A stretch of DNA of 64,000 nt from Takakia lepidozioides (Eukaryota; Streptophyta; Takakiopsida; Takakiales; Takakiaceae), in the NCBI GenBank assembly GCA_030704615.1, contig CM060731.1:69668756-69732755 (forward strand), given 5' to 3'. This document shows, in pieces, positions 45,079 through 57,229 of the stretch. Every line of letters starts with the position of its first letter. Position 1 is the first letter of the stretch. Both the position numbers and the translations under genes were made by a program. The notes beneath the pieces were generated by a model that was given only the letters and a program-made list of their open reading frames with translations, made no database searches and was not told the DNA's origin.

Positions 45079-48000
45079 TGCACAAGGAGGAAGTGAGAAT
45101 ATCGTTGGCATTGATTTGGGCACCACTAACTCGTGTGTGGCTGTCATGGAGGGCAAGGTCATCTCACCCCACCCTTTACCGTTCGTATTGATCATGCTAA
45201 TGTAAAAGATGTTAGAATTGAGCAAGAACATAAACAAGAACTAAAGTCTTAGACTAAAGCTAAAACTAAAGCTCTCCTCCCAACCATAGAAGCCACCATC
45301 ATACTCTTACACTTAGACTAGTGACTTCACCCCGAGCTTGTGCAAGAAGGTCTTTAGAAAGTCTTACTTGGTCACTTCAACTTCCACTATAGTGACCATC
45401 CACCTTCTAGCCATTCACCTTCCAAAGGTGAGTTAAACAAGATAATCTCTTAGACTTCTAAGCCTTTGGCCTTCAAGACTCTTAGTCTTCTAGATATGTT
45501 TAATTACTTCCAACAAAAGATGATGAACTTCCAATTTCTTCAACTGGGTTCCAACTTCGGGGGCAATCTTTCAAGCCTTACCTACATGTGGCGCAATTTG
45601 TTTTTGGCCAGCTTGATGGAATCTTCATAATACCTGATTCAAGTTTGTGGTTGACAGACTCCGCATGTAATAGAAAATGAGGAGGGGAGTCGAACGACGC
45701 CCTCTGTGGTGGCCTTCACGCCCAAAGGTGAGGTCCTTGTTGGCTGGCCAGCAAAGCGTCAGGCTATCACCAACCCAGAAAACACTGTTTTTGGCGTAAA
45801 ACGGTTGATTGGCAGGAAGTTTAACGACCCACTGGTACAAAAGGAGATAAAAATGGTGCCTTTCAAGATTGTACCAGGTCCCAATGGGGATGCCTGGGTT
45901 GAGGATGGCGGCCGAAAACTATCACCAAGCCAGGTTTCTGGGTTCGTACTCTCAAAACTGAAAGACTCGGCTGAAAGATATTTGGGTCAGCCAGTTTCCA
46001 AAGCAGTAATCACAGTGCCTGCATATTTCAACGATGCCCAGCGACAGGCTACGAAGGATGCCGGTCGCATAGGTGGGCTTGATGTGCAGCGAATTATCAA
46101 TGAGCCAACAGCTGCTGCTCTCGCCTACGGGTTGGACAGAAAGGAGGGCCGCATAGCAGTTTTTGACTTGGGGGGTGGGACATTTGATATTTCAATCCTG
46201 GAGATCGCAGGGGGCGTCGTTGAGGTAAATGATCTGTTTCTAAGCTGATTCGATACTGAAAATCAACCTCAGAACTTATGAGATAGCTGGACAATCGAGA
46301 GTTGCGGGATCACTTTCATGAGGAAAGTGACGAAAGGTTCCAGCCAGTACTTTGCAATGTTGTTCTCTTTACTTCTATTCCGCAATTGGCTCAAGGGATA
46401 TAAGAAGCACACTTCCTTCCCTGTCTCCTCCCACTCTCCATGCCCTTAGTCTCCACCCCTTGTGTTGAGTGATTTGGTGGCAGGTAAAGGCAACAAATGG
46501 GGACACATTTTTGGGAGGAGAGGACTTCGACAATGTACTCGTGCAGTACCTAGTAGAGGAGTTCAAAAAAGAGACTGGCATTGACCTCTCCAAGGACAGG
46601 CTAGCCCTGCAACGGTTGAAGGACGCAGTGGAAAAGGCGAAAGTAGAACTGTCATCTACTATGCAGACTGAAATCAATCTGCCCTTCATTACTGCTGATG
46701 CTTCAGGGCCCAAGCACCTGCTCATGACAATAACACGAGCCAAGTCAGTTTCCTTCTCAGGCTCATCTTTATCAACAAAGCTGGTTTTGAGGGAGGGCCA
46801 CCACTGATGCACAAAGAGGTTCAGCGTCGACTGTTTAGAAGCAGCAATTCCCCTGTGCAGGATTTCCACTTTCCAATGTTGTATGCGCAATTTAGTGGAG
46901 TTTGAAGTACATGGTGAGTAATTGCCTTTAGCACAGATTTCAACTGCTCACAGAATGACTATTATTGCTGAAGGTTTGAGCAGCTGGTGGAACCCCTTAT
47001 CGAGCGCACCAAACAGCCTTGCTATGACTGTCTGAAGGATGCCGGCATAAAACCAGAGGATATAACTGAGGTGCTGTTGGTGGGGGGCATGACGCGCGTG
47101 CCCAAGGTGCAAGAGACTGTGAAGAGTATCTTCAAGAAGGAGCCTTCTAAGGGGGTGAACCCTGACGAATGTGTGGCTGTGGGGGCAGCAATACAAGCTG
47201 GGGTATTGCGAGGAGACATCAAAGATATATTACTATTGGATGTAACACCCCTTTCTCTGGGCATAGAGACACTGGGAGGTGTTTTCACACGTCTGATCCA
47301 CCGCAACACCACAATCCCCACCAAGAAGAGTCAGGTGTTCTCAACAGCAGCTGATGGCCAAACACAGGTCGGATTTCTCAGAAACTCATTCATTTCCCTT
47401 GAGGCAGTATGTTTTGCACCCAACTCCTTGTACAATACAAGCACACTCAAGTTCCAGAAATTGTACCTGTGTGTGCGTGCCAATTCCAGGTAGGAGTGAA
47501 GGTTCTGCAAGGAGAACGGGAGATGGCGGCTGACAACAAGATGCTTGGGCAGTTTGATCTGGTGGGTATTCCTCCTGCCCCACGCGGTGTCCCCCAAATC
47601 GAAGTGTCATTTGACATCGATGCGAACGGGATTGTGAATGTGTCTGCTAAAGATAAAGCGACAGGAAAGGAACAAACTGTCACCATCCAATCGTCAGGGG
47701 GCCTATCAGAGAGTGATATCCAGAAAATGGTGAGAGATGCCGAACAGTTTGCGACAAAAGACCAAGAAAGAAAGCAGCTGATTGATGCTAAGAATAGTGC
47801 AGATACAGTTCTCTATTCAGTTCAGAAGAGCTTGGACGAGCACAAGGAGAAGATTCCCCAAGATGTCATTGAGAGCGTCAATGCCTCCCTTGCGAATTTG
47901 AGGAAAGCACTTGAGTCAGAGAATGTTGAGGACATTCGCCAAAAGACCAGCGCAGCACAGACCGCATCCCTGAAGATTGGAGAGACACTGATGCAGCAGT

Positions 48001-48095
48001 CAGCAGGGTCAACTAGCTCCACTAGCGGGTCGCCTGGTTCAGGGGCCTCTGGACCAGAAACGGTCGAAGCAGAGTACGAAGACGTGAAAAAGTAG
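45079..48095 (+). CDS. Mitochondrial HSP70 (DnaK-type chaperone), first exon missing
   Basis: Five exons with matching phases: 45079-45157, 45658-46224, 46484-46743, 46974-47367 and 47490-48095. The nucleotide-binding domain starts [20 protein letters not shown] and continues with [64 protein letters not shown] and [15 protein letters not shown]. The substrate-binding domain has [37 protein letters not shown] and [19 protein letters not shown]. The Gly/Ser-rich end closes [10 protein letters not shown], a tail typical of plant mitochondrial HSP70. The product folds and imports matrix proteins with J-protein and GrpE partners. The first exon here starts mid-codon (phase 2) at AQGGSENI, so an upstream exon must supply the transit peptide; 44406 is a weak candidate. 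No stops were found, so the gene looks functional. Confidence 0.9.
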
Positions 48096-48400
48096 ATTGA
48101 ATGAAGGGCGGTGTTGGGCACGAGAGGACTACTTTGTAGGTGAAGAAGAGGTAGACAGTCTTGAGAGTAGACTATCTTCAGGGTTGGGCTGGTTGTCATC
48201 AAAGCGTAGGGAAATAGTGTTTGGCAGCTCTGTTAACTATAAGAACGGTACACTGTGTAGGTTCCGGTTTGCAGGCTTTATGCAGAATTGAGCAACATGT
48301 TTGAGAGACAGATGCATCTCCATTGTCCTTTGAAAGATATGCTATTAAGATGTTGAATCTAGGTCTGAAAGCAAGCTTCAAGAGAGGATTGCTAGCCCTA

Positions 48401-48439
48401 CAGATTTGAGCACCCACCTTAGGTGGGTGCTCAAATCTG
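48401..48439. repeat. Perfect 19-bp palindrome (hairpin)
   Basis: CAGATTTGAGCACCCACCT (48401-48419) and its exact reverse complement (48421-48439) flank a single T. It lies about 300 bp beyond the HSP70 stop codon. In RNA it would form a very stable hairpin; it may be an extreme 3'-UTR structure or the scar of an inverted insertion. Confidence 0.9.
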
Positions 48440-48989
48440 TTCTCACTTGAGAAAACAATTGTATCTAATATCTTCCCAGCCACCCTCAGCTCATACGAGA
48501 CAAAAGTCTTCAAGGATCCCACACTCACAAAATCAGAATCAATAGCACAATTGGTCTGATCTGTTCGTCTACATATTGGGTGGATGCAGAGCCGTTGTCC
48601 GTCTCTGCAGCGCCTTTTCTGGATGGGCCCCGCCATGTTTGCATTTCAAATGGCAGGAAAGAAGCGTGAAAACAAGTCTCTCGCTCTAGGACTCGGAGAT
48701 GCGGTGTGAGAAGTCAGGGGTCTAGAAATCGGTGCTGCACATTTGCTGTAGAAAGAGTCATGTCGCTGGGAGAGAGTACTATGACATGAGTAGGAAACTT
48801 GGAAATTGTATTATGGAAGGGTGCACCTCCAAAAAGTACTCCTGCGAAGAAGTCCTGTAGGATCCAAAAACTGCAATACTTTCACACCCTTGCAGAGGAA
48901 CCCAGCAGCTATTCATCAAAGTCTGCTTAGCTCCAATGGATGTTGCCCAATTTTCTCACAGGAGAGTAGCCATGACAAGCTGCAGATTC

Positions 48990-49290
48990 ATACATGAACA
49001 CAGCTAAACATGATGCAGGGAATAACACAAGGGTGGTAAACCTTCCGCATCGCCTCCACCTTTTCCCTCGTAGGTGGGTCATGGAATGGACCAGGGAGGT
49101 TCTGTTGATGTCACTGACACAGGTAGACCACACAGCTATTAGGTCACATTTTTGCAGCAATCCCATCTGACAGCCTTCAAAGGAGGATAACTGTTTACGT
49201 ACCAGCTCATTGAACGCCTGGAACGTGGCACGTGAAGGACACCATAGCGACACCCCCGCACAATGTGTAATGACCACTGTTTTTTTTAAG
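48990..49290 (-). other. Coding-like minus-strand segment, unrecognised
   Basis: The minus strand reads HCAGVSLWCPSRATFQAFNE, LVRKQLSSFEGCQMGLLQKC, then DLIAVWSTCVSDINRT and SLVHSMTHL without stops. A GT donor-like site lies after the first part. Composition suggests a real exon, possibly of the same gene as the Ig-like segment at 50903-52002, which lies just upstream on this strand. No family was recognised. Confidence 0.35.
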
Positions 49291-49499
49291 GATTTTGAAG
49301 AGTGGCTATATATGTTGGGTGTAGGGTAGTGCAAGTGGCCCACTCTAGGTATTTTCCCTCCAATTGGTAGGCTACATGTATTTCCACTCTTGTGGTACTC
49401 TGCGAATCAAATGGATGTTGAGGAGCAATAGAAGGCGAAGTATAGAAATAGTTGAAAGCCAAAAATATATATATTAAATATTTGACGGAAGCGTAAATT

Positions 49500-49625
49500 A
49501 TGGTGTCTTTTCACCCCAAAGGGTTAGTGCCTTGAGCTAGGAAGGTGGACACCTTTGTGACACCAATGGATGAATTAAACCCAGAACTTCTGAGGTGGTA
49601 TGTGCCCATTACCACTAGTGGAAAG
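49500..49625 (-). repeat. Possible tRNA-derived SINE
   Basis: On the minus strand CTAGTGGTAATGGGCACATA (A-box-like) is followed after about 25 nt by CTGGGTTTAATTC (B-box-like), the layout of a SINE promoter. No clear tail or target duplication was found. Confidence 0.35.
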
Positions 49626-49629
49626 CCAT

Positions 49630-50890
49630 AATATGCAAATGGAACTCTTTCTTATATGAAAACCACAACTGCATACTCAAAGCTTTACAAGCGCGGAGGG
49701 ACGAGCAGCTCCATGTGAACGGAGGAGGCCCCACAGCCCTAAACCCACTCCTCATCTGGCCATTCAGATCATCATGCATGGGCCCGCCATAGCTACAATC
49801 TGTGCTGCCCTTGTGGGTCCAGGGGCGAGGACCTTTTCCAGACCCCCAGTTTTTGGCAAAAATTGCCTTATTTGGACGTCTTTTTCCCTTTGTTTCATTA
49901 GCCAAGGGGATTTTCAGGCGGCCAAATGGCGAAAAATCGCCAATAAGAAAAACGCTGGTAATGACATTCGGCATACTCTTTTGCAGGTTTGATCCCCTTT
50001 GTCAAATAATCTACATGGCGAAATTTCCTCAATTCCTAGGCGAAGGGCAAGCACCAAGCTAATTAAGGAGATCCCCTTTGTCAAATCACCTACGGGACAA
50101 AATTTCCTAAATCTCTCCTGTGCAGGCATGCACCAAGGAGATAAGGAGATCCCATATGTAGTTGCAAGGAAACTGGCCCTTTTCCTCAAGCTTTCATAGG
50201 GGATCTGCCAAAAGATTGTTGTGTCTTGAAAGGCACAGGACAAGCAAATTTTCAATCTGGAAGTCAAGAGGAAATTGGACAAGTAGAAAGTAGAAGAGGA
50301 AACGACAATATTACTAGGGTAGTCAACTCTCACAGACAAATAGGAAATTAGAAACCAGTCCTGCATGACCCCACAAACCTGCCTCAACGTCTCTTTTGTA
50401 GGAGATCGGGCACTCAGTACCATAATGTTTGAGCTACTCATTTATCTGATTTCAGTCGATGGAAGAGTAGCAACAAGTCACGGTGAACTGTAGTGTAGCA
50501 TTATTGTGACGGGGAAGTCTTGGGAGGGTCACTTGTAAACTGAGGAACAATCAGTATAAGAAACAATCCTAGCTGGTGAATTAAGACCTACTTAAGAGAA
50601 ACATGCCTTATGCCCTAGTGGATGATTTAGTGTTGGAACATTGATCTTAGTTGGGAGCAATCTTTGGCTTGGGCCAATTGAGTCCGCCATACATGATTCA
50701 TGGAAAGAGGGACATAATCTTCACTTGAGTAGACTGTAACTAACTGCACATGTCAGAAGCATACATGGGTCAATTTGCAACAGTTGACCGCAACTCTTAG
50801 ACTAGATGAACAACATTTTTACCACTTCAAAAGAAGGTCTGATGCCACCTGTAGTGAAATCATGGATCTCATGGATCAGTTTTTATTGAA
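49630..50890. other. Repeat-rich gene-free interval
   Basis: GATCCCCTTTGTCAAAT occurs twice about 80 bp apart (49991 and 50071), each followed by an AAATTTCCT block. The stretch 50408-50500 resembles 24595-24680. No gene was seen. Confidence 0.4.
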
Positions 50891-50902
50891 ATTCAACCGA
50901 GT

Positions 50903-52002
50903 CTAGAATTTCAAGCTCATAAGTGCAGGGTATAGCTCTGTGAGTGGTTCATATACCCGGAGCTCTTCTCCTAGCTCTATAACTGTCAACTTCATTAGGC
51001 TGCATCGCCCTAATCCTCTTCGCTCCGACCATATGGGTGAGGTTTCAAACAAGGCTACACCGTTCTGGACGGCTGCAAAAACAAGTTCGTCACTAAACGT
51101 CGGAGATTGGATACCCACTGTCCTACCCTTCGTCCCTTCTCTATAACAAACCCATTTCTCTGCTGCAGCCAGCTCGAGCGCAAGGTAGGGACCAGAAACT
51201 CCGTTACATGTGTTTCCATGCGCATCTACAACCCGGGCTTCAAAATGAGGACTATCAGGGGCCGACCCTTGGACATTGAGAACAATCTGCATAGGAGCGC
51301 CGTGTGTGGGTATTGGCCATACCTCCAGGTAAAACAACATTGCAGCTTCACTATTCTCATGATCTCTAAGCATGACATGGTATCTTGCAACGTCCCCTTG
51401 CCATTTGAAGGCTTCGAATGATGCCTTTCCCCGTTCAACCTTACAACTGAGTGTAGATGCATCTTGTACCCCATTGCAATCGTTGTGCTGTTTTACAAAG
51501 ATTAACTCAACCTGCCTATTATCATAGTCTTGGTAACATATGTTACCGAAGGCATCCAGCAAGCAGACACTGATGGCAGGGAAGCAGTCCAACTGATAAA
51601 TTTGAATCAATTTGGCGGAGTGGTTGTGTGCAAAATCCCACCGCCTTTCCGAAAGAGAAGGTAACGAATGTCCAGTGAAGGCTAGGGGCATAACCTTGGC
51701 GAACTTCCCAGGATACAACTTCACAGTCCTACTAAGAACTATGGATGAGCCTGCAACCTCTGGTTGTAAACTCAATGTGGGATCCAAAAGACGCAGTCTG
51801 TACTTCCCAGGCGTACGACCTGAGACGATGATGTGCGCGGCATAGTTGGGCCGAGATGTTTTGTTGTTCGGGTAGTTCTTCTTCTCAAATTTGACGATTT
51901 GTCCTTATGGGGTCCTCGACCTCCATTCACCCAGCTCATCGTCATTGTCAATCCACTCCGGCTCCAGATTGAGTTGCAACTGATCCACAACACATTCAAG
52001 GG
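50903..52002 (-). pseudogene. Ig-like beta-sandwich segment of a GMI1/SMCHD1-type protein
   Basis: A 294-codon open frame ends at 50903. It contains two repeats with the pattern DAFGN/DAHGN: AISVCLLDAFGNICYQDYDN and FEARVVDAHGNTCNGVSG, plus LDPTLSLQPEVAGSSIVLSR. Such D-x-x-G-N strand-turn repeats are typical of the tandem Ig-like domains of SMCHD1 and plant GMI1, chromatin proteins with a GHKL ATPase and SMC hinge. Reading on upstream in frame gives HIIVSGRTPGKYRLRLLD. A TAA (51907-51905) follows in the upstream direction, beyond which LECVVDQLQLNLEPEWIDND continues in the same frame. This stop suggests disruption unless an unusual junction is used. It is the 3' part of the left copy of the inverted duplication. 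Family assignment is moderate. Confidence 0.5.
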
Positions 52003-52469
52003 TATACAGGGTGTCTTTATGTTGGGCCAAAATATACACCTACCTAGAGCCTATGGCAGATCTAGACTTGTGGCAGATGATCATGAGCACTAAAGGGCTG
52101 CATGTTAATACAGTAGCAAGGAAACAGATTCAGGACTGCATATGCATGTATAGCAATGAAAGAATAGAGAGTTGTAATTAGAAATTTTAACTGGGCCCAC
52201 ACTAAGATGAGATTTGGATCATATGTGGAGCTTATCCTGGTCCACAAAAACAAACACTCCAGTCCAACCAAGAAGAGAAAAAAAAAAGGGACGCTCCATG
52301 ATCAGGCAATTGGCAACATGTACTCAACATCTCAAACCGGATGGTCTCCTTTTGTTGACCAAACTAAGTATTTGGGCAGCATCAAGGCAGACTTTTCCTC
52401 TTCGAAGAGAGAACAATTTAGGAGTACATAGCCTGTCAAATCTTCCCCATCCCTTCTCCAGAGTGAGGC

Positions 52470-52905
52470 AGATTGGGGTGACAAGCATTGGGGTGACATC
52501 ATCTGGAGTGACAACAGACACCAGGGGGTGCCTGGGAAGGGGGTGTTGACTAAGTATTAAAATTTATACGGAGGAAGTGTCACCCCATGTGTGGGGTTAC
52601 ACAAAAAAGAGCCAGGTGACACAGATCGGGGTGACAGTAACCACACCGGGGTGAAGGGTAACCATCACCCAGACAACAGGGTGACACAGAAGGGAGTGTC
52701 ACTCCAACCTTGACTAGGTATTAAAATCAGACCAGGTGACACGACACAATACCAGGGTGACAAAGAAGGGAGTGTCACTCCAAACATGACTAAGTATTAA
52801 AATATACTAGAGGAAGTGTCACCCCGGGACACAAACCACGGGTGACGACAACTTAGTAAGAGGAGTGTGTCACCCCAAGCGGGAGGAGCTGGGGTGACAC
52901 TACCG
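52470..52905. repeat. GGGGTGACA / TGTCACCCC clustered repeats
   Basis: Many direct and inverted copies of GGGGTGACA and TGTCACCCC, alternating with GACTAAGTATTAAAAT blocks. The same cluster appears in the right arm (63250-63520). It looks like the subterminal-repeat interior of a DNA transposon present before the duplication. Confidence 0.6.
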
Positions 52906-52953
52906 CCTCCCCTGCTGGAGGAGCAGACGCTGCCTGAATCCTACGACAGTACC

Positions 52954-52994
<41 letters not shown>

Positions 52995-53064
52995 TAGGTG
53001 TAGCTCTAAAGACCTATCTCAATGTATCCCAAATTCTTTACACACAGGTCCAGCTTGTCAAGTT

Positions 53065-55700
53065 TCAAAAGAGAGTTTTTCCTAGATAATTTACATTCTT
53101 CTCAATCTCATAAGGGAGCTTTGCTCTGAGTTTACTTACATTCTCCAGAATGTCAGAATTGAGATTTTCTGGTCTCCTGTTATGGTCCAGAGCAAGGAAG
53201 TCCATGATAAAGATTTGCCCGCAAGTGGTTTGCAGGGGCGTCCTTGAGCTTACGCGTAGTAGGCCAAGGCTGCACGCAACTCCCATTCGCACCTCTACCT
53301 GCACCCCACGTGTGACCAGAGCTAGTTTCATATCCATGAGACAGTCTTTGATTGCCAAATTGAATCAAGATTGCAAACCGGGATACTGCTAAGCCAGGAT
53401 GTTGCTGCTCAACAAATGGTGTTGACAAAGGGGACTCTTGGCATCTGGACTTACTGCTTAGACAACAGACTCAAGTGCACATTGATAGCCTGTCCAAAGT
53501 TGTGCTCTTACCTGTTTAGTGGGATCTGCTACCCGCCAGTATCCCCTGCTTCTTTAGCAAATTGATGTAACTAGATAGAGCCCTCTAGGTATCTCATACC
53601 CTGGGACCTTCCATAGAGAGACCTCCACAATCCAACATTAAGCTGTGGCAAATTGTGTTATCAACTTGGAGAAATCTAGGTACAAATATTTGTGAATTCA
53701 TGATCTGCACTTACAATATATCAATGAGAGAACTGCAAACCTGCAGATGGATAGCCTTTATGTCCTCAAAGGTGGAGTGGGAGATGAACCCCTGCCATAT
53801 GCCTTGTCTCGTGGGCATTGTGATTCCAGGTATCTCACATCTCCCCTTGATTAGAGGACAATTGATGCGTTCCCCAGGAGAATCCAAAAGTAAGCTGTGG
53901 TGAGGTCCATCTGCTTCAGTGTCGACCACCCCATCACTGTCTACAACTTCCACCACGATGTCATCCAACCTCCTGCCCACGGCACACATGCTTGGGATCT
54001 GTTCCAACCATCCTGATCTCGTTAGGCCGGAAGCTGGCTGACCCAGAGGCACCTTACTGTGATTCTGACCGGCCGAGAGACACCAGTGAGACACTAGAGT
54101 AGTCTATATTGACCTGGCAATGGTGCATAGTAAAATGCAATACTACTGCCCAAGCTCTGGATATGCATTTGAGACCCAAAACGTGGACATCACTTGACTA
54201 CAGAGAACATCTATTTCACATAGCATCCATTCTGAAAGCGCCATCTGGGCTTAGATTAACCTGGACACTCTCGATCAGTATTGAGGCGTGATGACTGAAA
54301 CGTTCAGCCTAGACTACAGCCTCGGATTTATCTATTTCACATAGCATCCATTTCGAGGAACGCCATCTGCGCTTGAATTGACCTAGACACTCTCGATCAG
54401 TATTTAAGCATGACGGAAAACGTTCAGCGTAGTGGACCTGGCCCGAAAGATCCTTTGAAAAAGCATGGACAAGATCACCACGCATAATCTTTTCACAAAA
54501 CTCTAGTCTTGGGTATTAAATAGCGTACTTCAAGTGCTGCAAAAACAGAATAGTGGACTGCAAAAGATCCATAGACATTTCATATGCGTATGTACAGCAG
54601 ATTCTGATCATATAATCTCAGGGCAGTAAGTGGTCTGACAATATAGACCTAGAAATCGAACCTGTGTCACAAGGCGCAGAGAGCGCATTCCAGCCTGAAT
54701 CACGCGTTGTTCCAGGGACGAAGGAATTGTTACCACAGAATAGGCTTCACGTGGTAACATCGCTATGTCCTCCTCAATCCGCTTCATCCTCCTGCTGATT
54801 TCCGATTTATAAGACCTCCTGGAAGGGGGATCCAGAGAGACAGAGACAGAGAGATAGAGAGACACAGACACAGACAGAGAAACTCTCTCAGAAAGACGAG
54901 TTGATCATGCACAGCTACCAAAATCCGTGCACCACGTTAGCACGATTTGTGTACCAATGTGCTTCAGATACAATAGCTCAGAGTACAAGTATGGACAAAA
55001 GCAGGGGAGAATGCGTGTAGTGGAAGTCCACTTCTGTGGTATGGTAGCGGTGACCTGGTGCACAGAGGGACCTTGCAGTGAAAGGTGACAGCCTCGAGCA
55101 GCTCCCTACGGCCGACCGTAGGTGTTAACTAGACAGGCAACAATTAATTGCAATTGTACTCTAATCTCCTCCTCCACTGCAGTCATGACAAAGAGCGATT
55201 ATAAACCCAAGAACCCCTTCTGAAGTTCTGATCAATATTTGAAACACTGCCCCTTGACTTAATCGATTCTCTCATGGATCCGTGGAGGTCCTTGTGATTA
55301 TACAATGTGAGCTCCAACGGGGAGTCCAAATCACTGAATATGAAACGCTCCAACTGGGTCCCATTGCCTGCAATACGTATATAATCGTGATTCACTGTAG
55401 TTACTGTAGCTGATAGACTGCTTCAGGGTTTTTTTTCTGTGCATATGTAAAATGCCGAGATCTCAAGAGGTACATACCAGCGAAGACAAAATAACTGACA
55501 CGCCATGTCGGGTATGGCGCTTTTATATTGTGGCCACGCTTATCTGAATGGGACCCAAAGTTTTCTTCAGAGATTCGTAGTAAATATCAGCAACGTCGAT
55601 GGGTTGTGGACAGATTGTGCAAACAAATGATTCAGATCGGTTTCCGGTAGATTGGTTTTACTGGTTTTGCTGACAGATCCCAAGCTGAAGTACTTACACA
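53065..55700 (-). pseudogene. Left copy of duplicated GMI1-like gene (decayed exons)
   Basis: Exon-like pieces on the minus strand, 5' to 3'. First (about 55640-55500) is FVCTICPQPIDVADIYYESL, KKTLGPIQISVATI, then a stop. Next (55380-55190) is GTQLERFIFSDLDSPLELTL followed by YNHKDLHGSMRESIKS. Then (54810-54665) SEISRRMKRIEEDIAMLPRE and PSSLEQRVIQAGMRSLRLVT, ending at a GT donor. Then (54030-53745) an Ig-like segment with RRLDDIVVEVVDSDGVVDTE, GPHHSLLLDSPGERINCPLI and GRCEIPGITMPTRQGIWQGF. Last (53310-53130) is VQVEVRMGVACSLGLL, GQIFIMDFLALDHNRRPENL and NSDILENV, ending at a GTAAGT donor. The Ig-like piece is the main basis for the GMI1/SMCHD1 suggestion; the family is linked to DNA repair and silencing. 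Stops and shifts indicate a pseudogene. Confidence 0.5.
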
Positions 55701-55870
55701 AATAACAACATGTTGGTGACAGTGCAATTTTCTACTTCAGCCTGCAGCAGTGCCTAAAATTTGAAGCTTTTATAGCCATTTTGAAGGGCATATGGTGGGC
55801 TGCCACATGATACATGCATCATTGGCAAGAGATATTGTAAGCAAATATTTCAGATATGTTAGGTTCTTGA

Positions 55871-56420
55871 TAATAGGAATAATGTAAGAACTTAATGCAC
55901 ACGTGCAACCTCTCACAGGATGGTACGCCGGTTTCCGGCATGTCAAATCTTCCCTACCCTCTCTTGGGAGTGACATGGAACTGAAGGAGTGTAAACTCAA
56001 GTCGGGGTTACAATGGGTTACACGACGAGGTGTGTAACTCCACTTGGGGTTACATTGGGTTACATGACGAGGTGTGTAACTCCACCCGGGGTTACACAGA
56101 ATGAAGTGTACTCACACTTGGTCTCGAAATTTGACTAAGTATAAAATGAACTAACCAGAGTTATATGAGGAACCGGGGTTACACCAACCGGGGTTACAAT
56201 ACAAGTGCATCAAGTATCCATCAAGTATGGACCCTGAACCTCGCCACCTGCAACGCTATCACCTTACCATCATGCTATCCACCACAGTTGCAACCCACGT
56301 GGATTCTTAAGTATTTAATAGTGAAACCGAGGTAAGAGGGGGTGGGGAGGATTTGACAGCCCTCCAGAGGAGCCCCCTCAGAACACATGCGTCCATTAAG
56401 TTCTTACATTATTCCTATTG
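55871..56420. mobile_element. 550-bp inverted-repeat element with GGGGTTACA interior
   Basis: The ends share a perfect 26-bp inverted repeat (55872-55897 and 56394-56419, beginning AATAGGAATAATGTAAG). A second inverted block lies further in: TGTCAAATCTTCCCTACCC at 55941 and GGTGGGGAGGATTTGACA at 56341. The interior carries several GGGGTTACA and GTGTAACTCCAC motifs. It encodes nothing. The homologous right arm lacks it near 60270, so it inserted after the duplication or was lost from one arm. It resembles a foldback/MITE. Confidence 0.8.
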
Positions 56421-56769
56421 TCCTCTCCTGTCTATTGAGAAATTTAATTTTGTTCCTTAGCAAAACAAAACTGAAATCACTTCCCACTGCGCCAATAGCC
56501 CATACTGAAATATGGTGGGGCGAGTAATTTGGTTATGTTGCTGCTGTCGAATTCCAGTAACCACGACATTCCCATCCAAGTGTTCCCTGCCACATGTACA
56601 ATTTTCTAAAAACACCAGGTAAGGGATCAGTGTGGGCGCACAAACTGTCTATTTGGTTGGCCACGTACCTAGCCATAAACTCATGAGTGAGGAACTTGTG
56701 AGGGGGCAATTTTGGCAATTATGCCGGAAAATTGTCACGGGCCGCTAAAGGTGTAATGCCACAGGGATT

Positions 56770-57220
56770 TGGAATTCTTTTTTTTTTGGTTTCCGAAGGA
56801 AACACCAGCCCTGCAGCGATGAGGCCTTCAGGGAAATTTCAGAGCCATGAAGGCCAGCCCGAAGGCAAAGAGATAACCAGGGATTTGAGCCAGACCCACA
56901 AGCCACAGGATGTCTTATCACCAGTCCATCTGCTGAAAAATTCAACTGTTTTTGGATGGCCTCATTTGGAGGCACGATCTGTTTTTGAGACTCCATGTTA
57001 TATAGAGCAGTTTCAAGTTTCAATCCCCAAAGGACACCTGCAAAGCAGCTCGGCCAAGTATGATCCATGTGCAGGCTACAGAGCGGCCAAACATGGCATT
57101 TTCGGTGGAAACTTGGAGTTCCTACCACACTGAGATTAGGAATATGTGGGAGAAATATCCAGAAAATCCTCACAATGGGTTGGTCAAAGCAAAAATTCAC
57201 ATCTTCTAAAAAACCTGAAA
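56770..57220 (-). repeat. Dispersed repeat copy within the left arm
   Basis: This segment and 59490-59830 are inverted copies sharing TTTCGGTGGAAACTTGGAGT, GGATGGCCTCATTT and CAGACCCACAAGC. The part near 56880 contains reversed GGTTTGAACC-like B-box sequence. It forms the innermost recognisable part of the arms. Confidence 0.6.
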
Positions 57221-57229
57221 CAAAAAGCA

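Larger units (their letters stand above)
52090..57220 (-). repeat. Left arm of a large inverted duplication
   Basis: This arm reads, reversed, like 59490-63840. Matching blocks include the outer GGGCTGCATG / CATGCAGCCC pair (about 52096 and 63832), CAAACCGGATGGTCTCC (52333) with GGAGACCATCCGGTTTG (63630), the GA-rich tract at 52960 with TC-rich 63070, the Ig-like exon (53745-54000 with 62080-62330), the Pol-III-like repeat at 56860 with 59730, and the inner GCCACATGTACAATTTTCTA (56590) with its reverse near 59800. Small indels and nested insertions separate the arms. The spacer is about 2.3 kb. Confidence 0.85.

Noticed and set aside
50903-51787. Complete stand-alone gene
   Set aside because: The open frame lacks an ATG start (it begins at TTG in the listing frame), and homologous coding continues upstream past a stop, so it is the 3' part of a larger gene.
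53371-53565. Plus-strand peptide QQMVLTKGTLGIW resembling the DMS3 hinge start
   Set aside because: It is on the strand opposite to the gene copy in both arms and lies between exons, so the resemblance is probably chance.
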